Positions 34,286 through 42,473 of a DNA stretch of 50,900 nucleotides are shown piece after piece. The DNA is from Actinobacteria bacterium UBA4426 (GTDB lineage Bacteria; Actinomycetota; Actinomycetes; S36-B12). The stretch's first letter is position 1. Each line of letters begins with the position of its first letter. The DNA lies in NCBI GenBank assembly GCA_002390705.1, contig DGQA01000055.1, positions 1-50,900 on the forward strand, read 5' to 3'. Below the pieces are notes generated by a model. The model ran no database searches, had not been told where the DNA came from, and saw nothing but the letters and a program-made list of their open reading frames with translations. A program made the position numbers and the translations under genes.

Positions 34286-35098
34286 TTACCGAAAATCAAC
34301 ACTTAACGGTGCGTGATCACTCCAGCGCTCGGCGTAGGTTGCTGCTTTCCCGACCACCGCAGAACGCGCCCGCCCCGCCAACTCTGAGGTCGCGATTTGG
34401 TAGTCGATGCGCCAGCCACCATCGGTGTCAAATCCGCGGCCGCGCCATGACCACCACGTGTACGGCCCCGGACCTTCGCCTCCCAACTCGCGTCCTAGAT
34501 CTGTCCACGCCCCAGAAAACCAGTTATTCAAATGCGCTCTTTCCTCGGGAAGAAAACCAGATTTTCCCCGATTTCCTTTCCAGTTTTTAATGTCAACTTC
34601 TCGATGCCCAATATTGAAATCTCCACACACCAATGCTTCTCGGCCATTTCGTTTGGCTAGCCGGGCTAAAGTTGCTAACCGCTTGTCAACCCCAGTGAGA
34701 AAAGCACTTTTAGCCACCTGTTTGGGTGTGTCAACCTCCCCCGAATGAATGTAGGTCGACACCACTGTCACTGGGCCAACCCCCGAGTCAAAGTCGCACT
34801 CGATCCAACGCCCCTGCCCGTCGATATCGGGAACTTTGACGTTAATCCGAACGGCACTGGGCGCCTCACGAGAAAGGACAGCAACCCCAGATCGACCAAG
34901 TTCTGGAGCCGGAGCGTGCTGGGTGTGCCAATGAGAAAGAACCGAAGAGTCGAGCACTGACATTAATTGTTCTGTTGTCGCACGCACTTCTTGTAAGCAG
35001 ATCACATCCGCGCCACTTTCGGCAAGCCACTGCAGCCCACCACGCCTGGACGTAGCCCGAATCCCATTAACATTTGCAGTCACTACGCGAAAACTCAC
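34286..35098 (-). CDS. xth: Exodeoxyribonuclease III
   Basis: A 270-residue AP endonuclease/3'-5' exonuclease for base excision repair. The EEP-fold motifs are ANVNGIR, CLQEVR (metal-binding Glu), GDFNIGH, YTWWSWRG and SDHAPLSVD (catalytic His). The GTG at 35098 is chosen: it gives the standard start of FRVVTANVNGIR and has GGGGA four bases upstream. The GTG at 35122 would add eight unrelated residues. It is divergent from the MDR gene across about 85 bp. Confidence 0.92.
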   Translation of the reverse strand: MSFRVVTANVNGIRATSRRGGLQWLAESGADVICLQEVRATTEQLMSVLDSSVLSHWHTQHAPAPELGRSGVAVLSREAPSAVRINVKVPDIDGQGRWIECDFDSGVGPVTVVSTYIHSGEVDTPKQVAKSAFLTGVDKRLATLARLAKRNGREALVCGDFNIGHREVDIKNWKGNRGKSGFLPEERAHLNNWFSGAWTDLGRELGGEGPGPYTWWSWRGRGFDTDGGWRIDYQIATSELAGRARSAVVGKAATYAERWSDHAPLSVDFR

Positions 35099-35171
35099 CG
35101 TTCCCCATTCTTTTGAGTGCACTTATTTTCCAATATTACCCCGGGCCCCAGTGTTACCCGTCTCCAATTGC

Positions 35172-35177
35172 TAGCCT
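35172..35177 (+). promoter_or_regulatory. Putative -10 TAGCCT for the MDR reductase gene
   Basis: TAGCCT lies six bases (all C) before the ATG at 35184. Nothing resembling a Shine-Dalgarno is present, so the mRNA is probably leaderless. Confidence 0.5.
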
Positions 35178-35183
35178 CCCCCC

Positions 35184-36203
35184 ATGACCTCATTTCGCTC
35201 TGTCCGTCTTGCCCAACGCCCCACCGGAATCCCCAGCCCGGACACTTGGGCAATCGAGTCTGAGGCACTCCCCGCGCTCGCACCTGGCGAATTCGCGGTC
35301 GGGGTTGAATACATTTCCCTTGACCCGGCAATGCGCGGCTGGCTTGATGACCGCCCCTCCTACCTTCCACCCGTTGAACTTGGCGCGATCATGCGCGCTG
35401 GCTCAGTGGGAACTGTCAGTGAATCACTCAACCCCAACTTCCCGGTGGGTGCCCAAGTAGTCGGAACATTTGGTGTCACCGAAGTGGCTATCTCTGATGG
35501 CTCCGGAGTCCATATTGTTAGTTCAGATCTTGCTCCCCTACCTGCATTCCTCGGGGTGCTTGGCATGACCGGTATGACCGCCTACTTTGGTCTATTCGAA
35601 TTGGGTAAGCCGCGCGCCGGAGACGTTGTTGTTGTTTCGGCTGCAGCCGGAGCCGTGGGTAGCATTGTGGGCCAAATCGCCAAGATCAACGGCTGCACGG
35701 TAATTGGAATCGCCGGTGGCAAGGAAAAGTGCGAGTACATCACCAACACGTTAGGTTTCGATTACTGCATTGACTACAAAGAAGAAACCAGTATTCGCAA
35801 GCAACTCGGTACGGCGCTTAACACAGTGGGTGCTAAAGGCGTCGATGTCTACTTCGACAACGTTGGTGGGGAAATGTTGAACGCCAATCTCGCGTATCTT
35901 TCATTTGGAGCGCGGGTGGTAATTTGCGGAGCAATCTCGCAGTACAACGATACCGAGATCACTCCAGGACCTAGTAACTACATGAATCTGCTGGTCAAGC
36001 GGGCCACCATGACCGGATTTCTCGTTTTTGACTACGCATCGCAGTTCAGCGTGGCCCAGCGCCGGATCGGGGCATGGATCGCACAGGGCAAAATTACTGC
36101 GCCGGAAACGGTCGTGGAAGGAAAAATCGACGCTTTCCCCGCAACACTCAACCGGCTGTTCACCGGCGACAATCTTGGCAAGTTAGTCCTCAAGATCACC
36201 TAG
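35184..36203 (+). CDS. NADPH-dependent MDR-family reductase (leukotriene B4 12-dehydrogenase/CurA type)
   Basis: A 339-residue zinc-free medium-chain reductase. The N-terminal GroES-like fold has EYISLDPAMRGWL, the cofactor motif is AAAGAVGSIVGQIAK, and the later segments KGVDVYFDNVGGEMLNA and FGARVVICGAISQYN are typical of prostaglandin reductase/curcumin reductase relatives. These enzymes reduce double bonds of alpha,beta-unsaturated carbonyls. The physiological substrate is unknown. It is transcribed alone; argG follows 63 bp later with its own -10. Confidence 0.88.
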   Translation: MTSFRSVRLAQRPTGIPSPDTWAIESEALPALAPGEFAVGVEYISLDPAMRGWLDDRPSYLPPVELGAIMRAGSVGTVSESLNPNFPVGAQVVGTFGVTEVAISDGSGVHIVSSDLAPLPAFLGVLGMTGMTAYFGLFELGKPRAGDVVVVSAAAGAVGSIVGQIAKINGCTVIGIAGGKEKCEYITNTLGFDYCIDYKEETSIRKQLGTALNTVGAKGVDVYFDNVGGEMLNANLAYLSFGARVVICGAISQYNDTEITPGPSNYMNLLVKRATMTGFLVFDYASQFSVAQRRIGAWIAQGKITAPETVVEGKIDAFPATLNRLFTGDNLGKLVLKIT

Positions 36204-36253
36204 CCCCGACAGGCATCACCACAATCCCACGCGTCGGGTCGCTGGCCCTTGGC

Positions 36254-36259
36254 TAAGAT
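36254..36259 (+). promoter_or_regulatory. Putative -10 TAAGAT for argG
   Basis: TAAGAT lies seven bases before the ATG at 36267 with no Shine-Dalgarno between them. This supports the ATG over the upstream TTG at 36249. Confidence 0.45.
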
Positions 36260-36266
36260 TGGCTCC

Positions 36267-37688
36267 ATGTCTAAGGTTCTCGCATCTTTGCCCGTTGGCG
36301 AGCGGATCGGAATAGCTTTCTCCGGTGGTTTGGACACTTCGGTCGCTGTGGCCTGGATGCGCGAACACGGCGCGATGCCCTACACCTACACCGCGGATCT
36401 TGGCCAAGCCGACGAACCCGATATTGACTCGGTACCAGGCCGAGCCGGCAAATACGGAGCCGAGAATGCGCGACTCGTTGACTGCAAGGATGCTTTAGTT
36501 GAAGAAGGCCTTGCGGCGATCGCGTGCGGGGCATTTCATATCCGCTCGGGCGGCCGCACATATTTCAACACCACTCCCCTGGGCCGGGCAGTCACTGGAA
36601 CTCTTCTCGTTCGAGCGATGCTCGAAGACGGCGTAAATATTTGGGGTGATGGGTCAACGTATAAAGGCAATGACATTGAGCGCTTTTACCGCTACGGGCT
36701 GCTCGCTAACCCCGAACTGAGAATCTACAAGCCATGGCTTGACGCGCAATTTGTTTCCGAGCTCGGTGGCCGAAACGAAATGAGCGAGTGGCTCAAAGTC
36801 CGCGATCTGCCCTATCGCGACAGCACCGAGAAGGCCTACTCAACTGATGCGAATATTTGGGGCGCAACCCACGAGGCGAAAGATCTTGAACTTCTGACCA
36901 AGTCAATGGAGATTGTTGATCCGATCATGGGCGTCCGGTTCTGGGATCCCGAAGTCCAGATTGACACCGAAGACGTCACTATCGAATTTTTTCAAGGCCG
37001 TCCGGTCAGCATCAACGGAAATGCCTTTGATTCATCAGTTGACTTAGTCCTTCAAGCAAATGCAATTGGTGGCCGACACGGGCTTGGCATGGCGGACCAA
37101 ATTGAAAACCGAATCATTGAAGCCAAATCACGTGGGATCTACGAAGCACCGGGCATGGCCCTGATTTTTATTGCCTATGAACGACTGCTTAGCGCGATCC
37201 ACAATGAGGACACGATCGCGAATTATCACACTGAAGGCCGACGTCTGGGTCGCCTTCTTTATGAAGGCCGTTGGCTTGATCCACAAGCATTAATGCTACG
37301 GGAATCTCTGATGCGCTGGGTTGCTTCGGTTGTCACCGGAAGCGTCACCCTGCGGCTTCGCCGTGGGGAAGACTATTCGATTATCAGCACCGAAGGTCCA
37401 GCATTTAGCTACCACCCGGACAAGCTTTCAATGGAGCGCACCGAAAATGCAGCATTCGGTCCCACTGACCGGATCGGTCAACTCACAATGCGAAACCTGG
37501 ACATTGCTGACACAAGAAGCAAACTCGAGTTGTACGCGGGTCAGGGTCAGCTCCTTGACGGTCACCTCAACCTAGTGGGGACTCTCACACCCGGTGGCGC
37601 AAAAGCGATCGTAGAGAAGACAACAACCCCACAATCACCTGACGAAGCACTCCTTGAGCGGGCTTCATTTGATCTTGGCGCGGACTAA
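36267..37688 (+). CDS. argG: Argininosuccinate synthase (E. coli-type)
   Basis: A 473-residue enzyme that joins citrulline and aspartate in arginine synthesis. The ATP motif AFSGGLDTSVAVAWM is near the start; TYFNTTPLGRAVTGT, NIWGDGSTYKGNDIERFYRYG, RIGQLTMRNLDI and GGRHGLGMADQIENRIIEA-type segments follow. It belongs to the longer E. coli-like ArgG branch rather than the about 400-residue form usual in actinobacteria, which is worth noting as possible transfer. No other arg gene adjoins it, also unlike the usual actinobacterial arg cluster. Confidence 0.95.
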   Translation: MSKVLASLPVGERIGIAFSGGLDTSVAVAWMREHGAMPYTYTADLGQADEPDIDSVPGRAGKYGAENARLVDCKDALVEEGLAAIACGAFHIRSGGRTYFNTTPLGRAVTGTLLVRAMLEDGVNIWGDGSTYKGNDIERFYRYGLLANPELRIYKPWLDAQFVSELGGRNEMSEWLKVRDLPYRDSTEKAYSTDANIWGATHEAKDLELLTKSMEIVDPIMGVRFWDPEVQIDTEDVTIEFFQGRPVSINGNAFDSSVDLVLQANAIGGRHGLGMADQIENRIIEAKSRGIYEAPGMALIFIAYERLLSAIHNEDTIANYHTEGRRLGRLLYEGRWLDPQALMLRESLMRWVASVVTGSVTLRLRRGEDYSIISTEGPAFSYHPDKLSMERTENAAFGPTDRIGQLTMRNLDIADTRSKLELYAGQGQLLDGHLNLVGTLTPGGAKAIVEKTTTPQSPDEALLERASFDLGAD

Positions 37689-37733
37689 GTCTTTTTTCAG
37701 CGAATTAAGTGCTTCTCAGATCCAGTAATTCGA

Positions 37734-37739
37734 TATAGT
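37734..37739 (+). promoter_or_regulatory. Putative -10 TATAGT for the alkB-rubredoxin gene
   Basis: TATAGT lies eight bases before the ATG at 37748. There is no clear -35 and no Shine-Dalgarno. Confidence 0.4.
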
Positions 37740-37747
37740 CTTCTGCC

Positions 37748-39154
37748 ATGAGCAGTGGCACGATTCCGCCTTTTTCAACCCAGCATTGGCGCGATACCAA
37801 GCGCTACTTGTGGCTAGTCGCAATCACTATGCCCGCATTACTTTTTATTGCAATAGGCATGTACTCGCTTACCAGCTGGACCGCGTGGTTTTGGATTGGG
37901 CCCATTTTCATTCTCGGAATAGTCCCGATCATCGACTTAATATCGGGGCGAGACGTACGCAATCCCCCCACTGATCTAATCGCGCAACTTGAGGCAGATC
38001 GATACTACCGAATCTTGACCTACGCTTACCTGCCGTTGCAATATACCGGGTTCGCAGCCAGCCTCTTTGTAATTGCACACTGGGACTTGTCCACTATCAC
38101 CAAAGTGGGTTTCGCGATTTCAATTGGAATGATTGGTGGAATTGGAATCAACACTGCCCACGAATTGGGTCACAAAAAAGAGAAGTATGAACGATGGTTG
38201 TCGAAGATTGCCTTGGCCCAAAGTTTCTATGGTCACTTTTTCATCGAACACAATCGCGGTCACCACGTCCGGGTTGCGACACCTGAGGATCCTGCCAGCA
38301 GTCGCATGGGTGAAAACTTTTATCGTTTCTGGCCTCGAACCGTTGTCGGGTCCCTCAAAAGTTCCTGGGCCCTTGAATCGAATCGAATTGCTCGACGCAA
38401 AAAACATCCATTTCGGATCGGCAATGACAACATCAACGCCTGGCTCATGTCTGTCGTGCTGTGGGCGGTCATGTTGCTGTGGCTGGGAATTGGGATCCTT
38501 CCCTATCTCATAATTCAAATGCTCATTGCGATAACACTGCTCGAGGCCGTTAACTATCTCGAGCATTACGGAATGTTGAGACAGAAAGTGAAATCCGGGG
38601 ACCGCGAACGCTATGAGCGTGTCGACCCCAGTCACAGCTGGAATTCAGACAACATTGCAACCAACGTCCTGCTCTATCACCTACAACGACACAGTGACCA
38701 TCATGCTCAGCCAACCAGGCGTTACCAAGCACTCCTGTCTTATCATGAAAGCCCCGTACTCCCTACGGGTTATGCAGGCATGATTTTACTTGCGCTGTTT
38801 CCCCCTGCCTGGTCACGAGTGATGGATCCTCGGGTACTGAGCCACTTCCAAGGCGACATAACTCGAGCCAACCTGCAACCATCACGGCGAGAAAAGATTC
38901 TTGCCAAGTATGCGAGCGAAACTAAAAGCCGTGCACAGTTCGCTGAAGAGGACACTATTTCGCTCACTCAATCATGGCAATCCGCTCAATGTCCCGGTTG
39001 TAACTACACCTACCGGGTGGAACACGGCGATAGGCGTGAAGGTTTTGCTCCCGGAACGCCCTTCTCTCACTTCCCTGATGCGTGGAACTGTCCCGACTGC
39101 GGGGTGTGCCAAAAAAGCGACTTTGTACAATTGACGCAGGAAAAAATGCGCTAG
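37748..39154 (+). CDS. alkB: Alkane 1-monooxygenase fused to a C-terminal rubredoxin
   Basis: A 468-residue membrane di-iron hydroxylase that oxidises the end carbon of n-alkanes. The histidine boxes are all present: HELGH (138-142), EHNRGHH (167-173), LQRHSDHH (312-319), plus the NYLEHYG signature (269-275). Membrane segments occur at about 20-40, 45-65, 95-135 and 230-270. From about 412 a rubredoxin domain is fused, with iron ligands C415, C418, C448 and C451, and supplies electrons directly. AlkB-rubredoxin fusions are known in actinobacteria. No rubredoxin reductase gene is nearby. Its stop shares a CTAG with the convergent flippase-like gene. Confidence 0.95.
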   Translation: MSSGTIPPFSTQHWRDTKRYLWLVAITMPALLFIAIGMYSLTSWTAWFWIGPIFILGIVPIIDLISGRDVRNPPTDLIAQLEADRYYRILTYAYLPLQYTGFAASLFVIAHWDLSTITKVGFAISIGMIGGIGINTAHELGHKKEKYERWLSKIALAQSFYGHFFIEHNRGHHVRVATPEDPASSRMGENFYRFWPRTVVGSLKSSWALESNRIARRKKHPFRIGNDNINAWLMSVVLWAVMLLWLGIGILPYLIIQMLIAITLLEAVNYLEHYGMLRQKVKSGDRERYERVDPSHSWNSDNIATNVLLYHLQRHSDHHAQPTRRYQALLSYHESPVLPTGYAGMILLALFPPAWSRVMDPRVLSHFQGDITRANLQPSRREKILAKYASETKSRAQFAEEDTISLTQSWQSAQCPGCNYTYRVEHGDRREGFAPGTPFSHFPDAWNCPDCGVCQKSDFVQLTQEKMR

Positions 39155-40209
39155 GAAGCTACGCGCCGGGCTTGTCGTCGGTCCCACCCGACTTTGGCGA
39201 CCGCGAGAGCCCCGACCAGCAACTGCGGCATGAACCACACCGATCGCCACAGCAGGTCCGCGGCTACGGCGGTTGAACTATCTACTCCAAAGGCGATTAA
39301 CAGCGCAATCAACGCGGCATCAACTGTGCCAAGTCCGCCGGGAGTGATCGGAAACGCGGTCAATACCAGCGCAACAGAGAAGGCTGCAAAGAGTTCCACT
39401 AGTGAAAGCTCAGTTCGGGTAACTCCCAAGCCTTCAAGGGCCGCCCAAAGCACCAACAAAGGAGCCATCTGTGCGGCCACGTTTGTAGTGGCCAAAGCTT
39501 TCCAGCGAGTCCGAATTAAATCTGATGCTTGATCGTGGAACTGAACCAGGATGGTTGTGACATCGGGAGCTTCCTTCTTCAATTTTCCCAGCAGGAAGTC
39601 CAGTGGCTTCTGCGCCCATCCGCCGATTTTGTGGGCAGCGCTTTCACTTCGAAGGACGGCAACAATCACGATTAGGGAAACGACTACTACCGTCAAACCA
39701 ATCACTGCAGAGGTCACTAAACCACCCGCTGAACGGCCTTCAATTACCAGCAGTGTCACAGCGATGGAGGGTGCCCCCAGTGTGAACAAGTACGTAAAGA
39801 TCGCGTCGGCGGTCACGGCAGCTGCAGCTTTTGCCTGCGGGACCCCGTATTTAGCTAACACCGCGTACTGCGTCGCTACGGCGACAGCTCCACCCCCGGG
39901 AATAATGTTGCTGAGAGTGAATCCGGACTGACGGCTCAGGGACGCATGCAAATAACTCAGCGAACGAATAGCTGCGATTGCAGTGAGGGGGTAGAGCGCA
40001 ATATTGATAATTGAGGCAAGCCCGATCATGGCCTTCCAAAAAGAATCAATTGATCCCAGTTCGGCAAAAGCTTTTCGATACTCGTCCGCATTTTGGCTAA
40101 TGAACCACAGAAGTAACACCATGACGCCAAGCCCAATAATTGAGCTGATAATTATTCCCCTGCGGCTTTTACGTGCTGGGGTGGCTGGGATTGCTTCAGA
40201 CTCAGTCAC
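39151..40209 (-). CDS. Flippase-like/LPG synthase TM-region membrane protein
   Basis: A 352-residue protein with about eight hydrophobic segments, of the UPF0104/AglD2 family (the membrane part of lysylphosphatidylglycerol synthase). Recognisable pieces are FTLSNIIPGGGAVAVATQYA, then AFPITPGGLGTVDAALIALL and DLLWRSVWFMPQLLVG. Members move lipids or lipid-linked sugars across the membrane; the lysyl-transfer domain is absent here. The GTG at 40209 follows TAGGCT by six bases. Confidence 0.82.
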   Translation of the reverse strand: MTESEAIPATPARKSRRGIIISSIIGLGVMVLLLWFISQNADEYRKAFAELGSIDSFWKAMIGLASIINIALYPLTAIAAIRSLSYLHASLSRQSGFTLSNIIPGGGAVAVATQYAVLAKYGVPQAKAAAAVTADAIFTYLFTLGAPSIAVTLLVIEGRSAGGLVTSAVIGLTVVVVSLIVIVAVLRSESAAHKIGGWAQKPLDFLLGKLKKEAPDVTTILVQFHDQASDLIRTRWKALATTNVAAQMAPLLVLWAALEGLGVTRTELSLVELFAAFSVALVLTAFPITPGGLGTVDAALIALLIAFGVDSSTAVAADLLWRSVWFMPQLLVGALAVAKVGWDRRQARRVAS

Positions 40210-40215
40210 CCCAGG

Positions 40216-40221
40216 AGCCTA
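40216..40221 (-). promoter_or_regulatory. Putative -10 TAGGCT for the flippase-like gene
   Basis: TAGGCT on the minus strand lies six bases before the GTG at 40209. The same hexamer and spacing occur at the PPOX gene 1 kb away. Confidence 0.5.
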
Positions 40222-40254
40222 ACCGTTGGACATGCGCCACAACCTTCGGTGAGA

Positions 40255-40260
40255 CACAAT
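40255..40260 (+). promoter_or_regulatory. Putative -10 CACAAT for the glutathione peroxidase gene
   Basis: CACAAT lies six bases before the GTG at 40267. This is a weaker match to TANNNT but has the same spacing as its neighbours. Confidence 0.3.
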
Positions 40261-40266
40261 AAGAGC

Positions 40267-40764
40267 GTGCCAGATCCCAGTTCTTTATACGCCCTGAGCT
40301 TCACTGATATCAACGGCAACGAAGTTGACCTTGAGCCCTTTCGAGGTCAACCCGTTCTCATTGTCAATACGGCGAGTAAATGTGGCTTTACTCCGCAATA
40401 CGAGGGGCTTCAAAAACTTCATGAAGAACTTGGGCCCCTCGGCCTTGTTGTACTTGGCTTTCCATGTGACCAGTTTGGGCACCAAGAGCCAGGCGAAAAT
40501 GCACAGATTGAGCATTTCTGTTCAACAAAGTTCAATGTGAGCTTTCCGCTCGCGGCTAAAATTGATGTGAATGGCTCCGACACCCACCCAGTTTTTAAGT
40601 TTGTTAAAGACCACGCGAGCGCACCCCTGGGCTCGCGGATTAAGTGGAATTTCACTAAATTTCTGGTCAGCCCGGACGGCACCACCGTTCAGCGGTTTGC
40701 ACCGACCACGGATCCCGCAGATCTTGCACCCGCAGTCGAAAAATTATTGACGCAAAATCGGTAG
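40267..40764 (+). CDS. Cysteine glutathione peroxidase homologue (probably thioredoxin-dependent)
   Basis: A 165-residue GPx. The peroxidatic Cys is C39 in NTASKCGFTPQY, with Q69 in FPCDQFG and W127-N128 in IKWNFTKF completing the tetrad. C85 in HFCSTKF is in the place of the resolving Cys of thioredoxin-dependent forms, so thioredoxin is a more likely reductant than glutathione. It removes hydrogen or lipid peroxides. The GTG at 40267 gives the usual length; the GTG at 40249 would add six residues. It is close to the lod genes, whose product should release hydrogen peroxide. Confidence 0.9.
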   Translation: MPDPSSLYALSFTDINGNEVDLEPFRGQPVLIVNTASKCGFTPQYEGLQKLHEELGPLGLVVLGFPCDQFGHQEPGENAQIEHFCSTKFNVSFPLAAKIDVNGSDTHPVFKFVKDHASAPLGSRIKWNFTKFLVSPDGTTVQRFAPTTDPADLAPAVEKLLTQNR

Positions 40765-40780
40765 GAACACTCGCTCAGGA

Positions 40781-41221
40781 TCACATTCGTGCCGAGTAAT
40801 CCCACGAGGACAAGGTCAGCGAGTCAATCCGAATCGCGACCTCCTCATCCAGTCGCGAGAGCAACCACTTCGCCAACGGCGCGGTTTGGTCTCCAAGGTA
40901 CTTGTCAATGAGTTGCGGAAGAACAGTGGCAGCATCCGCGGGCAGCAGTTGCGCGCGTCCGGTGCCTCGAACCCCAAAATATGGAGGCGTGTCTGCCGCG
41001 ACTTCAAATCCGATGCCATTGGCTCGCGACAATCTCTTCGACAGGACCGAGTCACGAGGTGTCGCACACCACAAAGCCGTGCCATCAAATGTGAACCACA
41101 AGGACTGAACCAGCGGAAAAGTTCCGGAAGAGGCAAGTCGAATGGGGATAGTGGCTGACCTAAGGTGAGCGTCGATCTGGTTGGCGCTCCACGGACCGGA
41201 GCGAATGTCAAAGGAATCCAT
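40781..41221 (-). CDS. Pyridoxamine 5'-phosphate oxidase-family (split-barrel flavin) protein
   Basis: A 146-residue split-barrel protein of the PPOX family, which binds FMN or F420. The core runs from LVQSLWFTFDGTALWCATPRDS to FEVAADTPPYFGVRGTGRAQLLP. The substrate and cofactor are not clear; an F420-dependent role is possible because fbiC is present. The ATG at 41221 has TAGGCT six bases upstream. A decayed copy of its middle lies at 45276-45350 on the far side of the lod genes. Confidence 0.8.
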   Translation of the reverse strand: MDSFDIRSGPWSANQIDAHLRSATIPIRLASSGTFPLVQSLWFTFDGTALWCATPRDSVLSKRLSRANGIGFEVAADTPPYFGVRGTGRAQLLPADAATVLPQLIDKYLGDQTAPLAKWLLSRLDEEVAIRIDSLTLSSWDYSARM

Positions 41222-41227
41222 GACGCA

Positions 41228-41233
41228 AGCCTA
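41228..41233 (-). promoter_or_regulatory. Putative -10 TAGGCT for the PPOX gene
   Basis: TAGGCT on the minus strand is six bases before the ATG at 41221. It implies transcription separate from lodB, whose stop is 121 bp upstream. Confidence 0.5.
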
Positions 41234-41342
41234 CGACGCGGACTCACTTCCGGAAATGCTCCCATGGGTGTACCAGGTCCGCACTCACCGCACCACCGTT
41301 CAGCGCATCGCTCCGACAATAGCCCTGTCCGAACGGCAAATA

Positions 41343-42473
41343 TCAAACGATTTGGCGTCGACGACGCCAGAATTCTTCATTGGGCCAGCGATCCTCCGTC
41401 GAGTAATAGTGGTTTTGCAATGCCTGATGCTCTTCGACCAACAAAGCTACGTCTTCACGCCACCGCACAACTGCGCTCGGTCCATCTAAAATCGCCCTGG
41501 CGCCCTTTGCCCCCATCAAGATGCCCGTCATGAGTCCCTGCGAAGACAAGGGGTCCCACGACGCTGCGGCATCACCCACTGCGAGCCATGGCGGCAGTCT
41601 CGTGGGCCCTTGATTTCTATTTTCGTCTGCAACTAGGACAGAGGTGTCTGCTCTATAGGTGTGAATCTCAAGCGACTCAGATCTATCAGGAAGGCTCACG
41701 AAGTTGCGTATATATGTGGTTGCCTCGTAGGAGTTACGCCAAAACTCCCTTCGCTCGCGATGGTCGGGAATAAGGTCCGCGTCAGTTAAGAAAGCCGTCA
41801 CTCGCCCCCCGGAGGGAAGAGGTGTCGTGTACCACCAACCTGACCGGCACGACTCAATCGATGTTCCTGCGCGCGAATCTCCCGGGCGATCTGAAACCGC
41901 GATCATTGCCATAAGGCGGTCGAACTTGCGCCGGCGTGCTCCCATGCGCGCCGCCATAAAAGATTGGCGCCCAGTCGAATCCACCAGTATCCGTGCAGAT
42001 AATTGACCCCGCGTACCATTTGGTGAGCGACACGTCACGTGCCATCTATCACCCTGTGCAACATGACTTTGTGCACGTGCAACGAAAAGGTGCGCGCCAC
42101 CATGGCTCGCCGCGCTCCGAGCATCAGCGTCGAAAGCCACACGGTCAAGAATCCATGCGTCGTCGAGGGGATTCATGATGAAATCCGTGATAACAAATTC
42201 GTCGCTCCCCCAACTCGCGCCCGTACCATGGGCAACCGTGTGGGGGCCCTCCTTTGTGAGGAGTGGTCCCAGCACAGAATTCACCAGCGACGTCGAACCC
42301 GGGGGGAGGCTTTCTCCAGCCCAACCGTGGGGGGAGCTATCCGCATCTACCAGAGCCGTTACACACCCACCTCGCGCCAACTCCGCCGCACATGCGCTTC
42401 CTGCCGGCCCGCCGCCGACCACCACAACGTCAAACTCGGTTAATTTGCCGTCCTCTAAGATCCGCTGCACCAT
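41343..42473 (-). CDS. lodB: LodB-like FAD-dependent oxidoreductase for CTQ maturation
   Basis: A 376-residue flavoprotein of the halogenase/geranylgeranyl reductase superfamily. The FAD motif GGGPAGSACAAEL starts at residue 20 and a second motif, AVGDAAASWDPLSSQG, lies in the last third. In LodA/GoxA systems the partner flavoprotein LodB/GoxB is needed to make the cysteine tryptophylquinone of the oxidase inside the cytoplasm. The start at 42473 overlaps the TGA of the lodA-like gene (TGATG), so the two are co-translated; the longer frame to 42503 lies in lodA. Gene order and coupling are the basis for LodB. Confidence 0.8.
   Translation of the reverse strand: MVQRILEDGKLTEFDVVVVGGGPAGSACAAELARGGCVTALVDADSSPHGWAGESLPPGSTSLVNSVLGPLLTKEGPHTVAHGTGASWGSDEFVITDFIMNPLDDAWILDRVAFDADARSAASHGGAHLFVARAQSHVAQGDRWHVTCRSPNGTRGQLSARILVDSTGRQSFMAARMGARRRKFDRLMAMIAVSDRPGDSRAGTSIESCRSGWWYTTPLPSGGRVTAFLTDADLIPDHRERREFWRNSYEATTYIRNFVSLPDRSESLEIHTYRADTSVLVADENRNQGPTRLPPWLAVGDAAASWDPLSSQGLMTGILMGAKGARAILDGPSAVVRWREDVALLVEEHQALQNHYYSTEDRWPNEEFWRRRRQIV

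Noticed and set aside
39194..39931. Ser/Thr/Ala-rich plus-strand frames within the flippase-like gene
   Set aside because: They are antisense shadows of a hydrophobic membrane protein, and the translations show the expected low-complexity bias.
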